Source: Chitinophagaceae bacterium (lineage in GTDB: Bacteria > Bacteroidota > Bacteroidia > Chitinophagales > Chitinophagaceae). From it: a stretch of DNA of 64,000 nt. Below are positions 8,990 to 19,878 of this stretch, piece after piece. Each line of letters starts with the position of its first letter. The stretch's first letter is position 1. The stretch is from the NCBI GenBank assembly GCA_019638615.1, contig JAHBTL010000016.1, positions 1-64,000 of the forward strand. Reading direction: 5' to 3'. Below the pieces are notes generated by a model. It saw only the letters and a program-made list of their open reading frames with translations. It did not search any database and was not told the DNA's origin. The position numbers and the translations under genes are program-made.

Positions 8990-10810
8990 ATGGATAATTT
9001 TATTGTATCAGCGCGTAAGTATCGTCCCCAGACATTTAATACAGTGGTAGGGCAGGCGCATATTACTACTACACTGAAAAATGCCATTAAAAACAAGCAA
9101 CTGGCGCATGCTTTTTTATTTTGCGGGCCGCGCGGTGTAGGCAAAACAACCTGCGCCAGGATACTTGCTAAAACCATTAATTGCGAAAACCAGCAGCCGG
9201 ACGGCGAGGCGTGCAATGAATGTAACTCCTGCAAAACATTTAACGAAGGGACTTCACTGAATATTCACGAGCTGGATGCTGCCAGCAATAACTCGGTAGA
9301 TGATATACGTACCCTGACGGAGCAGGTACGATTTGCACCACAGGCCGGTAAATACAAAGTGTATATCATTGATGAGGTGCACATGCTCACTTCCTCGGCA
9401 TTCAATGCTTTTCTTAAAACGCTGGAAGAACCGCCGCCCTATGCCATTTTTATACTGGCTACCACCGAAAAGCATAAAATATTGCCCACTATATTATCCC
9501 GCTGCCAGATATTCGACTTTAAACGCATTACCCCTAACGATACGGTGGAGCATTTGCAGGAAATATGCGATAAGGAAGGGGTACAATCCAATAAGGCGGC
9601 ATTGCAGGTAATTGCCCAAAAAAGCGAGGGTTGCATGCGCGATGCATTAAGCATACTGGATAAAATAGTAAGCTTTACCAATGGTGAGCTCAGCTATCAG
9701 AATACGCTTGAGCACCTGAATATCCTGGATGCCGATTATTATTTTAAAATGACGGATGCCATGATGGAACAGGATCTTGGCGCTGCCATGCTTTTGTACG
9801 ACGATATCAACCGGAAGGGATTTGAAGGGGATCTTGTATTAAATGGTTTTGCGGAATTTATACGGAATTTACTGGTATGTAAGGACGAAAAAATAGCCGG
9901 GCTGCTGGAAGTAGTGGAAAGCTTTAAAGATCGGTACATTGCTACCGCCAAAAAATTATCTCCTGCCTGGATAATCAGTGCATTGAATATTTTAAATGAG
10001 GCTGAAATCAATTATAAAGCCGCGCGCAACAAAAAGCTGCATGTTGAGCTTACGCTTATTAAGCTTACCTATCTCAGCCAGGCGGTAGAATTGGTAAATG
10101 AATCGGGCATTTCAAAAAAAAAATTAACTGAGTCAGCGCGCCCGGTAGCATTTAAGAGCATTCGCCCGGTAGAGCTGAAAGAAGTTGCTGCCGGCGGGAA
10201 CAAAACAGCCGGGCAGGCTCCGCAGGAAACAGCCGAAGCCCGGCTCAGTATAGAAACAAGTGTATATCCTGTAACCAGCGCGCCTGTGAACGGCGGTTCG
10301 CCTGTTGCAGCACCTGTTAAAACGGAACAGGCTTATCAAGCTGCTACCGCTCCTGCTCCCACACTTGGCGCCCTGCTTAAAATCAGGAAACAGGTAGCCG
10401 AACAAAAGGCACAATCGAATGATGTGATTAAACCCCTGACACAGGAAGCGCTCCGGGCTGCCTGGGAGGGGTATATAGAAAAGCTTACCGAGCAAAAAAA
10501 TCATTCTACCGTAACCAATTTTCGCCTGGCTAAGCTGCGTATCGCAGACAATAAAAGTTTTGAAATAATAGTAGAAAGCAATATTCAGCAAAAATTTGTA
10601 GAGCAGGAAAGAGCCGCGCTGATAGAGCATATGCAAGGTTTTTTTAATAATAAAACCCTGGCATATACCATTATGGTGGAAGAAGCATTGCAGGAAACAA
10701 CCGTGCAGGAGCGCCCGCTGAACAGCCGTGAGCAGTATTTTAAAATGATTGAACAATATCCGCTCATAAAAGAACTCAAGGAAAGACTGAAGCTGGAGCT
10801 TGATTATTGA
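8990..10810 (+). CDS. dnaX: DNA polymerase III subunit gamma/tau
   Basis: The clamp-loader ATPase, 606 residues when read through as tau. Walker A GPRGVGKT is at 46-53, the zinc-binding cysteines are C65, C75, C78 and C81, the Walker B DEVH is at 129-132, and the sensor-1/arginine-finger SRC is at 170-172. Domains I-III end near residue 370; the rest is a linker and a tau-type C-terminal domain. At codons 375-378 there is a run of ten A residues (10114-10123). A shift into the -1 frame reaches TGA at 10129, and loss of one A reaches TAA at 10124, so either slip would give a gamma-like protein of about 380 residues. Confidence 0.96.
   Translation: MDNFIVSARKYRPQTFNTVVGQAHITTTLKNAIKNKQLAHAFLFCGPRGVGKTTCARILAKTINCENQQPDGEACNECNSCKTFNEGTSLNIHELDAASNNSVDDIRTLTEQVRFAPQAGKYKVYIIDEVHMLTSSAFNAFLKTLEEPPPYAIFILATTEKHKILPTILSRCQIFDFKRITPNDTVEHLQEICDKEGVQSNKAALQVIAQKSEGCMRDALSILDKIVSFTNGELSYQNTLEHLNILDADYYFKMTDAMMEQDLGAAMLLYDDINRKGFEGDLVLNGFAEFIRNLLVCKDEKIAGLLEVVESFKDRYIATAKKLSPAWIISALNILNEAEINYKAARNKKLHVELTLIKLTYLSQAVELVNESGISKKKLTESARPVAFKSIRPVELKEVAAGGNKTAGQAPQETAEARLSIETSVYPVTSAPVNGGSPVAAPVKTEQAYQAATAPAPTLGALLKIRKQVAEQKAQSNDVIKPLTQEALRAAWEGYIEKLTEQKNHSTVTNFRLAKLRIADNKSFEIIVESNIQQKFVEQERAALIEHMQGFFNNKTLAYTIMVEEALQETTVQERPLNSREQYFKMIEQYPLIKELKERLKLELDY
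10114..10123 (+). promoter_or_regulatory. A10 slippery run inside dnaX
   Basis: Ten consecutive A (S375, K376, K377, K378) sit at the end of clamp-loader domain III. After the run come ttaactgag: the normal frame continues as Leu-Thr-Glu, the -1 frame reads Ile-Asn-stop, and the other frame stops at once. In Escherichia coli dnaX uses a ribosomal -1 shift, and in Thermus thermophilus slippage on an A9 run; this site resembles the latter in layout. Function is inferred. Confidence 0.55.
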
Positions 10811-10900
10811 CGGAGATACACGGAATAGGCTTTCATTTGCAGTTTTTGCCTTAATTTCGACCTTCCAAATTACATCTTAAACTTAAATTTTATATATAAT

Positions 10901-12520
10901 ATGGCTGAGGTTATCAGAATGCCAAAGATGAGTGATACAATGATAGAAGGGGTGATTGTAGAGTGGCATAAAAAAGTAGGCGATAAGATAAAACCCGGCG
11001 ATCTGTTGGCTGAGGTGGGTACCGATAAAGCTACCATGGAAATGGATAGTTATAATGAAGGGACTATTTTATATATAGGTGTGGAAAAGGGACAAAGCGT
11101 TAAAGTAGATGAGGTGATCGCTGTGGTGGGTAATGAAGGAGAAGATTATAAAGCTGCTTTAAGTGGAGCAGGCGGCGCTGCGGCGGTTGCAGAAACGCCT
11201 AAGGCAGAAGCGAAACCGGAAGCTCCTGCTGCAGCTTCTGTTACGCCTGAGCAGTTAGGCGTAACCGTTATACGCATGCCGTTGCTCAGCGATACCATGA
11301 CGGAAGGCAAGATCGTACAATGGAATAAAAAAGTGGGAGACAAAGTAAAAAGCGACGATAACCTGGCAGATGTTGAAACCGATAAAGCGACTATGGAAGT
11401 AGTGGGATATGCGGACGGTACATTGTTGTATACAGGTGTCGCTGAAGGAGAAGCCGCCAAAGTGAATGATGTAATTGCTATTATTGGAAAAGAAGGAACT
11501 GATATCGGCGGACTGGTAGAATCGCTGAAGAACCCGCAGGGCGGCAGCGGAGCAGCAAAAGCTGCCGAAGCCAAAGCCGCGGCTGCCGCCCCGCAAGCCG
11601 TTGCGGAAACAGGAACGACTGCCGGCAGCAGTGACAATGGAAGGATCAAAGCTTCACCGCTGGCTAAGAAAATTGCAAAAGATAAAGGGGTGGACCTGAA
11701 GCTGGTACAGGGTACAGGCGATGGCGGCAGGATCGTTAAAAAAGATATAGATAACTATACGCCCGCTGCAGTGGCTAAGGGCGGCGATGCGGCAAAGGCC
11801 GTTCCTTCCGTGGCAGCATTTAAGCCTGCTTCCGATGCGGAAGGATATACTGATATCAGTTTAAGCCAGATGCGTAAGGCGATTGCACGCCGTTTGAGTG
11901 AAAGCAAATTCTCCGCGCCGCATTTCTATCTTACCATGGAAATTACCATGGACAATGCGATGGCAGCCCGTGCACAAATGAACGAGCTGAGCCCCGTAAA
12001 GATCAGCTTTAATGACATGGTGGTGAAAGCGGCTGCTCTGGCGCTGCGTAAGCACCCGGCAGTGAACAGCAGTTGGATGAACGATACCATCCGCCAGTGG
12101 CATCACGTGCATATTGGCATTGCAGTGGCAATAGAAGATGGTTTGATTGTTCCTGTGGTGCGCTTCGCGGATCAAAAATCACTGAGCCAGATAGCGGCAG
12201 AAAGCAAGGAGTTAAGCGGTAAGGCGCGTAATAAGAAGCTGCAGCCTAACGAGTTTTCCGGAAATACATTTACGATCTCTAACCTGGGTATGATGGATAT
12301 TGATGAATTTACTGCCATCATCAACCCGCCGGACAGCGCCATTATGGCGGTAGGACGTATTAAAGAAACGGTGATTAAGAAAGGCGACGGCTTTGCCGTA
12401 AGCAATGTAATGAAGATTACTTTAAGCTGCGATCACAGAAGCGTGGACGGAGCCGTTGGCGCCGCGTTCCTGCAAACATTTAAAAAATACCTGGAGAACC
12501 CGGTGACAATGCTGGTATAA
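10901..12520 (+). CDS. aceF: pyruvate dehydrogenase E2 (dihydrolipoamide acetyltransferase)
   Basis: A 539-residue core subunit of the pyruvate dehydrogenase complex. Two lipoyl domains are visible, with lipoyl lysines K43 (GTDKATME) and K162 (ETDKATME), separated by Ala/Pro/Glu-rich linkers. A peripheral subunit-binding domain follows at about 248-285 (ASPLAKKIAKDKGVDL), then the acyltransferase domain from about 310 to the end with H512 and D516 of the DHRSVDG catalytic motif. The subunit type (pyruvate rather than another 2-oxoacid) is judged from overall resemblance. A taatttcg at 10852-10859 is a possible -7 element. The E1 genes are not in the window; the next gene, 31 nt on, is unrelated. 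Confidence 0.93.
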   Translation: MAEVIRMPKMSDTMIEGVIVEWHKKVGDKIKPGDLLAEVGTDKATMEMDSYNEGTILYIGVEKGQSVKVDEVIAVVGNEGEDYKAALSGAGGAAAVAETPKAEAKPEAPAAASVTPEQLGVTVIRMPLLSDTMTEGKIVQWNKKVGDKVKSDDNLADVETDKATMEVVGYADGTLLYTGVAEGEAAKVNDVIAIIGKEGTDIGGLVESLKNPQGGSGAAKAAEAKAAAAAPQAVAETGTTAGSSDNGRIKASPLAKKIAKDKGVDLKLVQGTGDGGRIVKKDIDNYTPAAVAKGGDAAKAVPSVAAFKPASDAEGYTDISLSQMRKAIARRLSESKFSAPHFYLTMEITMDNAMAARAQMNELSPVKISFNDMVVKAAALALRKHPAVNSSWMNDTIRQWHHVHIGIAVAIEDGLIVPVVRFADQKSLSQIAAESKELSGKARNKKLQPNEFSGNTFTISNLGMMDIDEFTAIINPPDSAIMAVGRIKETVIKKGDGFAVSNVMKITLSCDHRSVDGAVGAAFLQTFKKYLENPVTMLV

Positions 12521-12551
12521 TCAGCACATTCGAAAATTTGAAAATCTGAAA

Positions 12552-13151
12552 ATGAAAAAAACAATTTTATTGCTGCTGGCAGTATGTTTTGTAAGCGCTG
12601 CTGTATTTGCGCAAAAAGCGGTATCTATCTTTAACGGCAAAGACCTTACCGGCTGGACCATCAACGGTACGGAAAAATGGTATGTTGAAAAAGGAGAAAT
12701 GATTTGTGAAAGTGGCCCCGATAAAGCATATGGTTATCTCTCCACCAATAAAAATTATAAGAACTTTGATCTTACCCTCCAGTTCAAACAGGACGCGGAA
12801 GGAAACAGCGGTGTATTTTTCCGTTCAACCATTGACGGTGTTAAGATCAGTGGCTGGCAGGCGGAAGTGGCGCCTCCCGGTCATAATACAGGTGGGATTT
12901 ATGAATCATATGGACGTGGCTGGTTGATACAACCTGAAGCTGAAAAAGATAAATACCTGAAATATGGCGAATGGAATACCTATCGCTTACGTGTGGTAGG
13001 CGATGAGGTAACGACCTGGTTAAACGGCCATGAAATGATTACCATTAAAGATGAAAAGATAGGTAAGGGCGAAGGCTTTATTGCATTGCAGATCCACGAT
13101 GGCGGTGGTATTAAAGTAAGGTGGAAGAATATTAAAATTAAGGAGTTGTAG
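12552..13151 (+). CDS. secreted DUF1080 (3-keto-disaccharide hydrolase-like) protein
   Basis: A 199-residue protein with a signal peptide (cleavage after VFAQ near residue 21), then one compact DUF1080 domain beginning SIFNGKDLTGWTI and ending VRWKNIKIKEL. It is the shorter form of the family seen also at 6336-7214. It should be exported and may act on oxidised (3-keto) glycosides, but no substrate can be read from the sequence. It follows the E2 gene by 31 nt, so read-through transcription is possible although the functions do not match. Confidence 0.85.
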   Translation: MKKTILLLLAVCFVSAAVFAQKAVSIFNGKDLTGWTINGTEKWYVEKGEMICESGPDKAYGYLSTNKNYKNFDLTLQFKQDAEGNSGVFFRSTIDGVKISGWQAEVAPPGHNTGGIYESYGRGWLIQPEAEKDKYLKYGEWNTYRLRVVGDEVTTWLNGHEMITIKDEKIGKGEGFIALQIHDGGGIKVRWKNIKIKEL

Positions 13152-13182
13152 AGGCGGGGGGGGATGAGGTTTGAGGTTTTGG

Positions 13183-13213
13183 GTTTATAGTTTGTGGTTT
13201 TTCAACTATAAAC
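13183..13213. terminator. inverted repeat between convergent genes
   Basis: gtttatagtt (13183-13192) and aactataaac (13204-13213) form a 10-bp stem, and a second aactataaac copy follows. It lies between the ends of the DUF1080 gene and the cysteine desulfurase gene, which converge, so it could serve both strands. The stem is AT-rich and lacks a clean U run. Confidence 0.4.
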
Positions 13214-13286
13214 AAAAAACTATAAACAATAAATCATTCAAATCAGCAATCAACAAATCAAAAATCAGAAATTTCACTTGTAACCT

Positions 13287-14432
13287 TCATGCCTTCATTC
13301 CCATTACAATTCCCGTAACTTTTTGTATGGTATAGTCTATTTCCGCTTCTGTAGTAAATCTTCCCAAACCGAAACGGATAGCGTTTTTTGCCACACCATC
13401 TTCAACGCCCATTGCTTTCAATACATGCGATGGCGCAGGGTTGGCTGAGGTGCAGGCAGAGCCTGAAGAAACTGCTATGGTTTTGCTGATTTCCGTAAGC
13501 AGGTTATTGCCTTTTATTTTTGAGAATGAAAGGTTGCTGACATGGGGCAATCGGTGAGCAGGTGTGCCATTTACCGATACGCCGTCTATGGAAAGCAATG
13601 CGTTTTCAAGTTTGTCGCGCAATTCTTTCAGATGCAACGATTCATGCGGCATATACGTGGCGCAAAGGGCGCAGGCTTTTCCCAGGGCTACAATGCCCGG
13701 CACATTCAGGGTACCGCTGCGCATTCCCTTTTCATGGCCACCTCCATCTATTTGAGCCGTTAGCCGCACTCTCGGATTTTTTCTCCGGATATACAGGGCG
13801 CCCACGCCTTTCGGTCCGTACATTTTATGGGCTGATAAGCACAACATGCCGATGCCGCACTGGTTTACATCAACCGGTATTTTACCAACCGCCTGTGTGG
13901 CGTCCGTAAAAAAAACAATCCCTTTTTGCTTTGTGATAGCCGCTATTTCAGCAACCGGTTGTACCACCCCTGTTTCGTTGTTGGCGTACATAACGGCAAT
14001 GAGCACCGTATTTTGTTGTATGGCAGATTCCAGGTCCTTGATATTGATCAGGCCCTCCCTGTTTACAGGAAGGTAAGTAACCGAAGCGCCCGATTTTTCC
14101 AAATGACCGCAGGTGTCAAGCACGGCTTTGTGTTCGGTAGCGCAGGTGATGATGTGCTGATCGCCCCCTCCATGTATCTCATATGTTCCTTTTATGGCAA
14201 GATTGATGGCTTCGGTAGCGCCTGAAGTAAAAATGATCTCGTCAGCTTCTGCATGCAGCAGCGTTGCTACCTGTTCCCTGGCTTGCTGAACCGCTTCTTC
14301 AGCAGCCCATCCAAATGCATGATTGCGGCTGGCTGCATTACCAAAATGATTAGTAAAATAGGGCAACATCGCCCTTAGTACTTCCGGGTCAACGGGCGTT
14401 GTTGCATTGTTGTCTAAATAAATAGGAACCAT
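13287..14432 (-). CDS. cysteine desulfurase (NifS/IscS type)
   Basis: A PLP enzyme of 381 residues that takes sulfur from cysteine for Fe-S clusters or tRNA thiolation. The start ATG 14432 is chosen because the product then begins MVPIYLDNNATTP, the usual family start; an ATG at 14450 is possible. Visible residues are H101 (EHKAV) over the PLP ring, D177 (FTDATQ), Schiff-base K203 (SAHKMYGPKG) and the active-site C327 in SSGSACTS, a group I loop. No scaffold gene or Rrf2-type regulator is adjacent, so iscS versus nifS cannot be settled. Confidence 0.93.
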   Translation of the reverse strand: MVPIYLDNNATTPVDPEVLRAMLPYFTNHFGNAASRNHAFGWAAEEAVQQAREQVATLLHAEADEIIFTSGATEAINLAIKGTYEIHGGGDQHIITCATEHKAVLDTCGHLEKSGASVTYLPVNREGLINIKDLESAIQQNTVLIAVMYANNETGVVQPVAEIAAITKQKGIVFFTDATQAVGKIPVDVNQCGIGMLCLSAHKMYGPKGVGALYIRRKNPRVRLTAQIDGGGHEKGMRSGTLNVPGIVALGKACALCATYMPHESLHLKELRDKLENALLSIDGVSVNGTPAHRLPHVSNLSFSKIKGNNLLTEISKTIAVSSGSACTSANPAPSHVLKAMGVEDGVAKNAIRFGLGRFTTEAEIDYTIQKVTGIVMGMKA

Positions 14433-14520
14433 AAAAATAATGGATAACATGCTTACAATAAATGCAATAAAAAATCGTTTCTATTGATTTTGTCAATGGC
14501 AGTTTTGCCGGATCCAATAC

Positions 14521-14637
14521 ATGAAACAAACAACCTTTTTATTGCTTACTGCCGGCTGCACATTTTATCCTGCAGCCTCAAAGATAGTGTCGCAGTTGCT
14601 GAATGCCTGTTATTTTATCCCATGTATATGTAAATGA
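14521..14637 (+). CDS. possible 38-residue small lipoprotein
   Basis: ATG 14521 opens 38 codons ending TGA at 14637. The peptide begins MKQTTFLLLTAGC, which has the shape of a lipoprotein signal with acceptor C13, and two further Cys pairs occur near the end. It sits in the 504-base gap between the cysteine desulfurase and pyrG and is followed by two hairpins (14670-14706 and 14708-14729). There is no homology evidence, and an ORF of this length can arise by chance. Confidence 0.22.
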   Translation: MKQTTFLLLTAGCTFYPAASKIVSQLLNACYFIPCICK

Positions 14638-14669
14638 TACCTCTGTAATTTGATTTTTTCGATATATCG

Positions 14670-14735
14670 TAAAGATTAAAGCCCATTAAATTCACATTAA
14701 TCTTTATAAGACCTCTTTCCAGGGGTCTTTTATTT
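14670..14735 (+). terminator. two hairpins with a T-rich tail upstream of pyrG
   Basis: taaagattaa (14670-14679) pairs perfectly with ttaatcttta (14697-14706). Directly after it, aagacc (14708-14713) pairs with ggtctt (14724-14729), followed by ttattttta. The second hairpin plus T-rich tail has terminator form. Because the pyrG promoter candidate lies further downstream, it would end a transcript coming from the 14521 region. Confidence 0.4.
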
Positions 14736-14782
14736 TTACACACCATTCAGCTAAATTTTCCACATTCTTTACCGCTATCTTT

Positions 14783-14811
14783 TTGTACCGCCATAAAAAG
14801 CTGTAAGTTTG
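14783..14811 (+). promoter_or_regulatory. pyrG promoter, Bacteroidota type
   Basis: ttg at 14783-14785 and taagtttg at 14804-14811 match the -33 and -7 elements with an 18-bp spacer. This leaves a leader of about 120 nt before the pyrG start codon. Confidence 0.6.
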
Positions 14812-14924
14812 CATGACCTCAGAGCATATATCTTACAATTTTTACAGGTCGTTTTTATTATTTGTGCTGTACGGTCAGTGTAGTATACATACTATTTTTT
14901 TATAAGTTAAATTATATAAATTAA

Positions 14925-16583
<1,659 letters not shown>

Positions 16584-16649
16584 TTGCAACCCGGTTGGTT
16601 TCACACATAAACTATTTGGGAGATATCCCCAAAGTTGTTGCAAAGGCAT

Positions 16650-16657
16650 TACCTTTG
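16650..16657 (+). promoter_or_regulatory. -7 element upstream of yidC
   Basis: tacctttg fits TAnnTTTG and lies 24 nt before the yidC start codon. No -33 TTG at the right distance was found, so the promoter is tentative. Confidence 0.4.
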
Positions 16658-16681
16658 CCCACTCAAATTTTAAGGTAAACT

Positions 16682-18511
16682 ATGCAGTTTGATAAAAATG
16701 CGGTAATTGGATTCGTTTTGCTGGGTCTGATGTTCATTGGATTTTTTTATTTTACCCGCCAGGGACAATTAGAGGTAGAAAAAGACAGGAAACGGGCACA
16801 GGATTCCATTGCGGCGCTTCAACCCAAAGTAGACAGCAACCTGGTAAAACAGGACGCTCTTAAACAGGAAAGTCAGGAACGGGTTGCTGCTGCGGGGCAA
16901 TTTCCGGCAGAAGGCACAGAAAAAACCACAATAGTTGAGAGCGATGTTTTAAGGATCACTTTCTCTAATAAAGGCGGTCAGCCCAAACTGGTTGAATTAA
17001 AGAAATTTAAATCGGTGGATAGCCAGGCGGTAAAACTGGTACAGGGAAATTTTGATAAAATTACCTATGCTGTTAACACCAGTTCCCAGAGAGCAATCCA
17101 GGTGAGCGACCTGTATTTTGAAGGAGGCGACATTGAGAAAGGCGCCGATGGCAATCAAACGGTTGTTTATCAATTGAAAGATTCAACCGGGCAATCCATT
17201 GTACACCGCTTTACAATGAAGCAGGACCAGTACATGATTGACTGGGATGTGGAAATAGATGGGGTGAGCAGCCTGTTGACCCAGAACAGCATGAACCTGA
17301 TATGGCAAAACGAGGTGCGGCAGCATGAAAAGGATATTGTGACCGAAAAAAGAGAAACACAGATTGGCTTCTGGATAAAAGACGACTACGACTATTTTAC
17401 GCTTGGCAGATCGTACGACCAGCAGTTTGAAAGCCCGGTAAAATGGTTGAGCCTGAAACAAAAGTTCTTTAATACCACGCTTATTGCAGACAACAGCTTT
17501 AATTCAGGCAATATCACCTGTACTGAAACGCATGACTCTACAGGCCTGATTACAGCAGCCACCAGCAATCTTAAAATCAACCTGCCTGCAGAAAATAAAG
17601 CAGTGATCCCCTTCCGGATATACTATGGCCCCAACGATTATAAAATTTTGAAGGATTACGATATGGGCCTGCAGAATGTGATCAATTTGGGGCAGGGCAT
17701 ATATGCATTTGTTAAATACATCAACAAATGGCTGGTGATGCCGGTGTTTGATTTCTTTACAAAATTTGTAAGCAGCTATGGCATTGTTATCGCGTTGCTT
17801 ACTATATTCATTCGCCTGCTTACTTCGCCATTGGTATATACCAGTTACCTGAGCGGGGCTAAAATGAAGGCATTGCGCCCGGAGCTGGATCAGCTGAAGG
17901 CTAAACTGAAAGACGATCAGCAGGCCTATGCCATGGAGCAGATGAAAGTGTTCCGCAGCGCGGGGGTAAACCCCCTGGGGGGTTGTATACCCGCCCTGCT
18001 GCAAATTCCTATATTCTTCTCGCTGTACAGCTTTTTTAATGCTGCTATTGAGCTGAGGGGACAAAACTTCTTATGGGCCGACGATCTCTCCTCCTACGAT
18101 TCCATTCTTACTTTCGGTTTTAACATCCCGTTTTATGGAAACCACATCAGCCTGTTTACCTTGCTGGCAACCGTTACCAGTTTGCTGATCTCTATTTACA
18201 GCATGGCGCAAACTCCCACGCAGGATAACCCGATGATGAAGTATATGCCCTATATTTTCCCGGTAATGCTGTTAGGGATATTCAATGGCCTGCCGTCGGC
18301 GCTTACCTGGTATTATACCGTTTCAAACGTTATTACGCTGATACTTCAATACATTATTCAAAACTTTATTATCAACCACGATAAAATCCTTGCCCAACTG
18401 GAGCTGAACAAGAAAAAGCCCAAAACAAAGAGCAAGTGGCAGGAAAGGATGGAGCAAATGCAGGAAACGCAAAAAAAGCTGCAGCAAATGAAAGGCAAAC
18501 AGGGAAAATAG
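16682..18511 (+). CDS. yidC: membrane protein insertase YidC
   Basis: A 609-residue inner-membrane insertase of the Oxa1/YidC family. The first membrane segment is at about 8-25 (VIGFVLLGLMFIGFFYF), followed by the large periplasmic beta domain of Gram-negative YidC (about 75-350), then the conserved insertase core with further helices at about 355-385, 430-455, 485-505, 520-545 and 555-575. KMKALRPELDQLKAKL marks the cytoplasmic C1 loop. The C-terminus is a Lys/Gln-rich tail, fitting an exposed ribosome-contacting tail. It follows pyrG; no rnpA or rpmH gene is nearby. Confidence 0.97.
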   Translation: MQFDKNAVIGFVLLGLMFIGFFYFTRQGQLEVEKDRKRAQDSIAALQPKVDSNLVKQDALKQESQERVAAAGQFPAEGTEKTTIVESDVLRITFSNKGGQPKLVELKKFKSVDSQAVKLVQGNFDKITYAVNTSSQRAIQVSDLYFEGGDIEKGADGNQTVVYQLKDSTGQSIVHRFTMKQDQYMIDWDVEIDGVSSLLTQNSMNLIWQNEVRQHEKDIVTEKRETQIGFWIKDDYDYFTLGRSYDQQFESPVKWLSLKQKFFNTTLIADNSFNSGNITCTETHDSTGLITAATSNLKINLPAENKAVIPFRIYYGPNDYKILKDYDMGLQNVINLGQGIYAFVKYINKWLVMPVFDFFTKFVSSYGIVIALLTIFIRLLTSPLVYTSYLSGAKMKALRPELDQLKAKLKDDQQAYAMEQMKVFRSAGVNPLGGCIPALLQIPIFFSLYSFFNAAIELRGQNFLWADDLSSYDSILTFGFNIPFYGNHISLFTLLATVTSLLISIYSMAQTPTQDNPMMKYMPYIFPVMLLGIFNGLPSALTWYYTVSNVITLILQYIIQNFIINHDKILAQLELNKKKPKTKSKWQERMEQMQETQKKLQQMKGKQGK

Positions 18512-18653
18512 ATCCGGTAAATCATTTGCGGCGCTCAAAGCTGTTTTTGAAGTGCCATCATGTTTGCGAAGGGTAAATTAACCGGTTTTACCGGCAGTTA
18601 ATACAACCTTCCTGGTCATTTCACTATCTTTATAGCTAAACGATTCAATAAAG

Positions 18654-19316
18654 ATGATAAAATGGGTTTTTGTTTTTTCTTTGTCCTTCATTTTGCAGGC
18701 TAAAACATATTCTCAAAAAGTTTTATCTGAGGGTACCATTGTTTATGATATTACTGTACAAACAGGCAGTAAAGAACCTCAATTGGCAGATATGTTTGAT
18801 GGCGTTACTACCAATATTTACCTGAAAGGAGGGCAAAGCCGGTCGGAAATGACCAGCCCCCTGGGTTCTACCATAAGCATCCAGGATGCCCGTACGGGTA
18901 CAGGCGCTATTTTAAAAGAATATGGGAATCAAAAGCTGCTGATACAAATGAACAGGGCGGATTGGGCTGAAATGAACAAAAAATACGCCGGTATTGCTTT
19001 TACAAACATCAACGAATTTAAAACCATTGCCGGGTACAGATGTCAGAAAGCGGTGGCAAAGCTCAATGACGGAAGCAGCTTTATTGTATATTTTACTACT
19101 GAGCTGGTAACGGAGAACAAGGAGTATGATTTTCAATTCAAAACATTGCCTGGGCTTGCGCTGGAATATGAATCTTCTGTCGGCAATCTTAAAGTAAGAT
19201 ATACCGCCTCCAAAATCAGCTTCGACCCCGTACCTGCTCAAAAATTCGCCATTCCGGTAAGCGGGTACAGGCAATTAACCTACGAAGAAAGTAAAAACCT
19301 GAAGTCAACCAATTAA
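18654..19316 (+). CDS. GLPGLI family exported protein
   Basis: The 220-residue product has a signal peptide (residues 1-19, ILQAKTYSQ) and the family hallmark near its C-terminus, here KTLPGLALEYES. GLPGLI proteins are Bacteroidota-specific exported proteins of unknown function, often found near outer-membrane or metal-related systems; no such partner is adjacent here. The upstream tatcttta at 18625-18632 is a near match to a -7 element. Confidence 0.8.
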   Translation: MIKWVFVFSLSFILQAKTYSQKVLSEGTIVYDITVQTGSKEPQLADMFDGVTTNIYLKGGQSRSEMTSPLGSTISIQDARTGTGAILKEYGNQKLLIQMNRADWAEMNKKYAGIAFTNINEFKTIAGYRCQKAVAKLNDGSSFIVYFTTELVTENKEYDFQFKTLPGLALEYESSVGNLKVRYTASKISFDPVPAQKFAIPVSGYRQLTYEESKNLKSTN

Positions 19317-19324
19317 TTCATTCC

Positions 19325-19720
19325 TGTTTCTTTTGCTTGTCATTCCGAGTAAACGATTAGTGTGCTCAATCATTGAGCCGTGACATGTTGTATTTGTATT
19401 TTGCAGTTTTTGTATATGCCCTGGTTCGGAGAAAAAGTATCAGGGTTCTGTTGCTGAGTCCACAGTAGTACCAAAGCTTAATCGATCCCGCATTTGCGGG
19501 ACCCGAAATCGGCCGTAGTCCCAGCCTGCCGGCTGGCAGGGATTTCGGGTGGCTTTTTGCGTTACTTTTTTCCGCAAAAAAGTAACAAAAAAAACAGCAC
19601 CAGGCTTTATAGTTGAAAAGAAAGCGAGTTTTGTGAGTAACAAAACAACAGTTCATACTTCATTGATAAACAGGCGACTGAATGATATGTCATTGGCACG
19701 TAGGAGGAATCTATAGCAAA
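19325..19720 (-). repeat. interspersed repeat, copy C
   Basis: The 562-base gap 19317-19878 has no gene. Read on the minus strand, about 19440-19640 parallels 28000-28135: the palindrome at 19561-19586 (gttacttttt, ccgc, aaaaagtaac) recurs at 28022-28047, and the phrase around agtaccaaag and cagcaacaga recurs next to it. The section 19655-19700 matches the left end of copy A. A 14-base GC-rich palindrome (19526-19540, cctgccggctggcagg) lies inside. Confidence 0.6.
19561..19586. repeat. palindrome inside repeat copy C
   Basis: An 11-bp perfect inverted repeat with a 4-base loop, shared with 28022-28047 except for the loop strand (ccgc against gcgg). It could fold as a hairpin in DNA or RNA. 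Confidence 0.6.
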
Positions 19721-19878
19721 AGGTTATAAATACGGAAGCAATGACTGGCGCGAAGATAGGTGCCTCATACTTCGGCATGAAGTGGTATATCAATCATCAC
19801 TTATACTGTTGTTCAGCATAATTGTTATGATCTGTTATTGGCAGAACAGAAAGAAAAGTAAAACAACAAGATTAAGGT

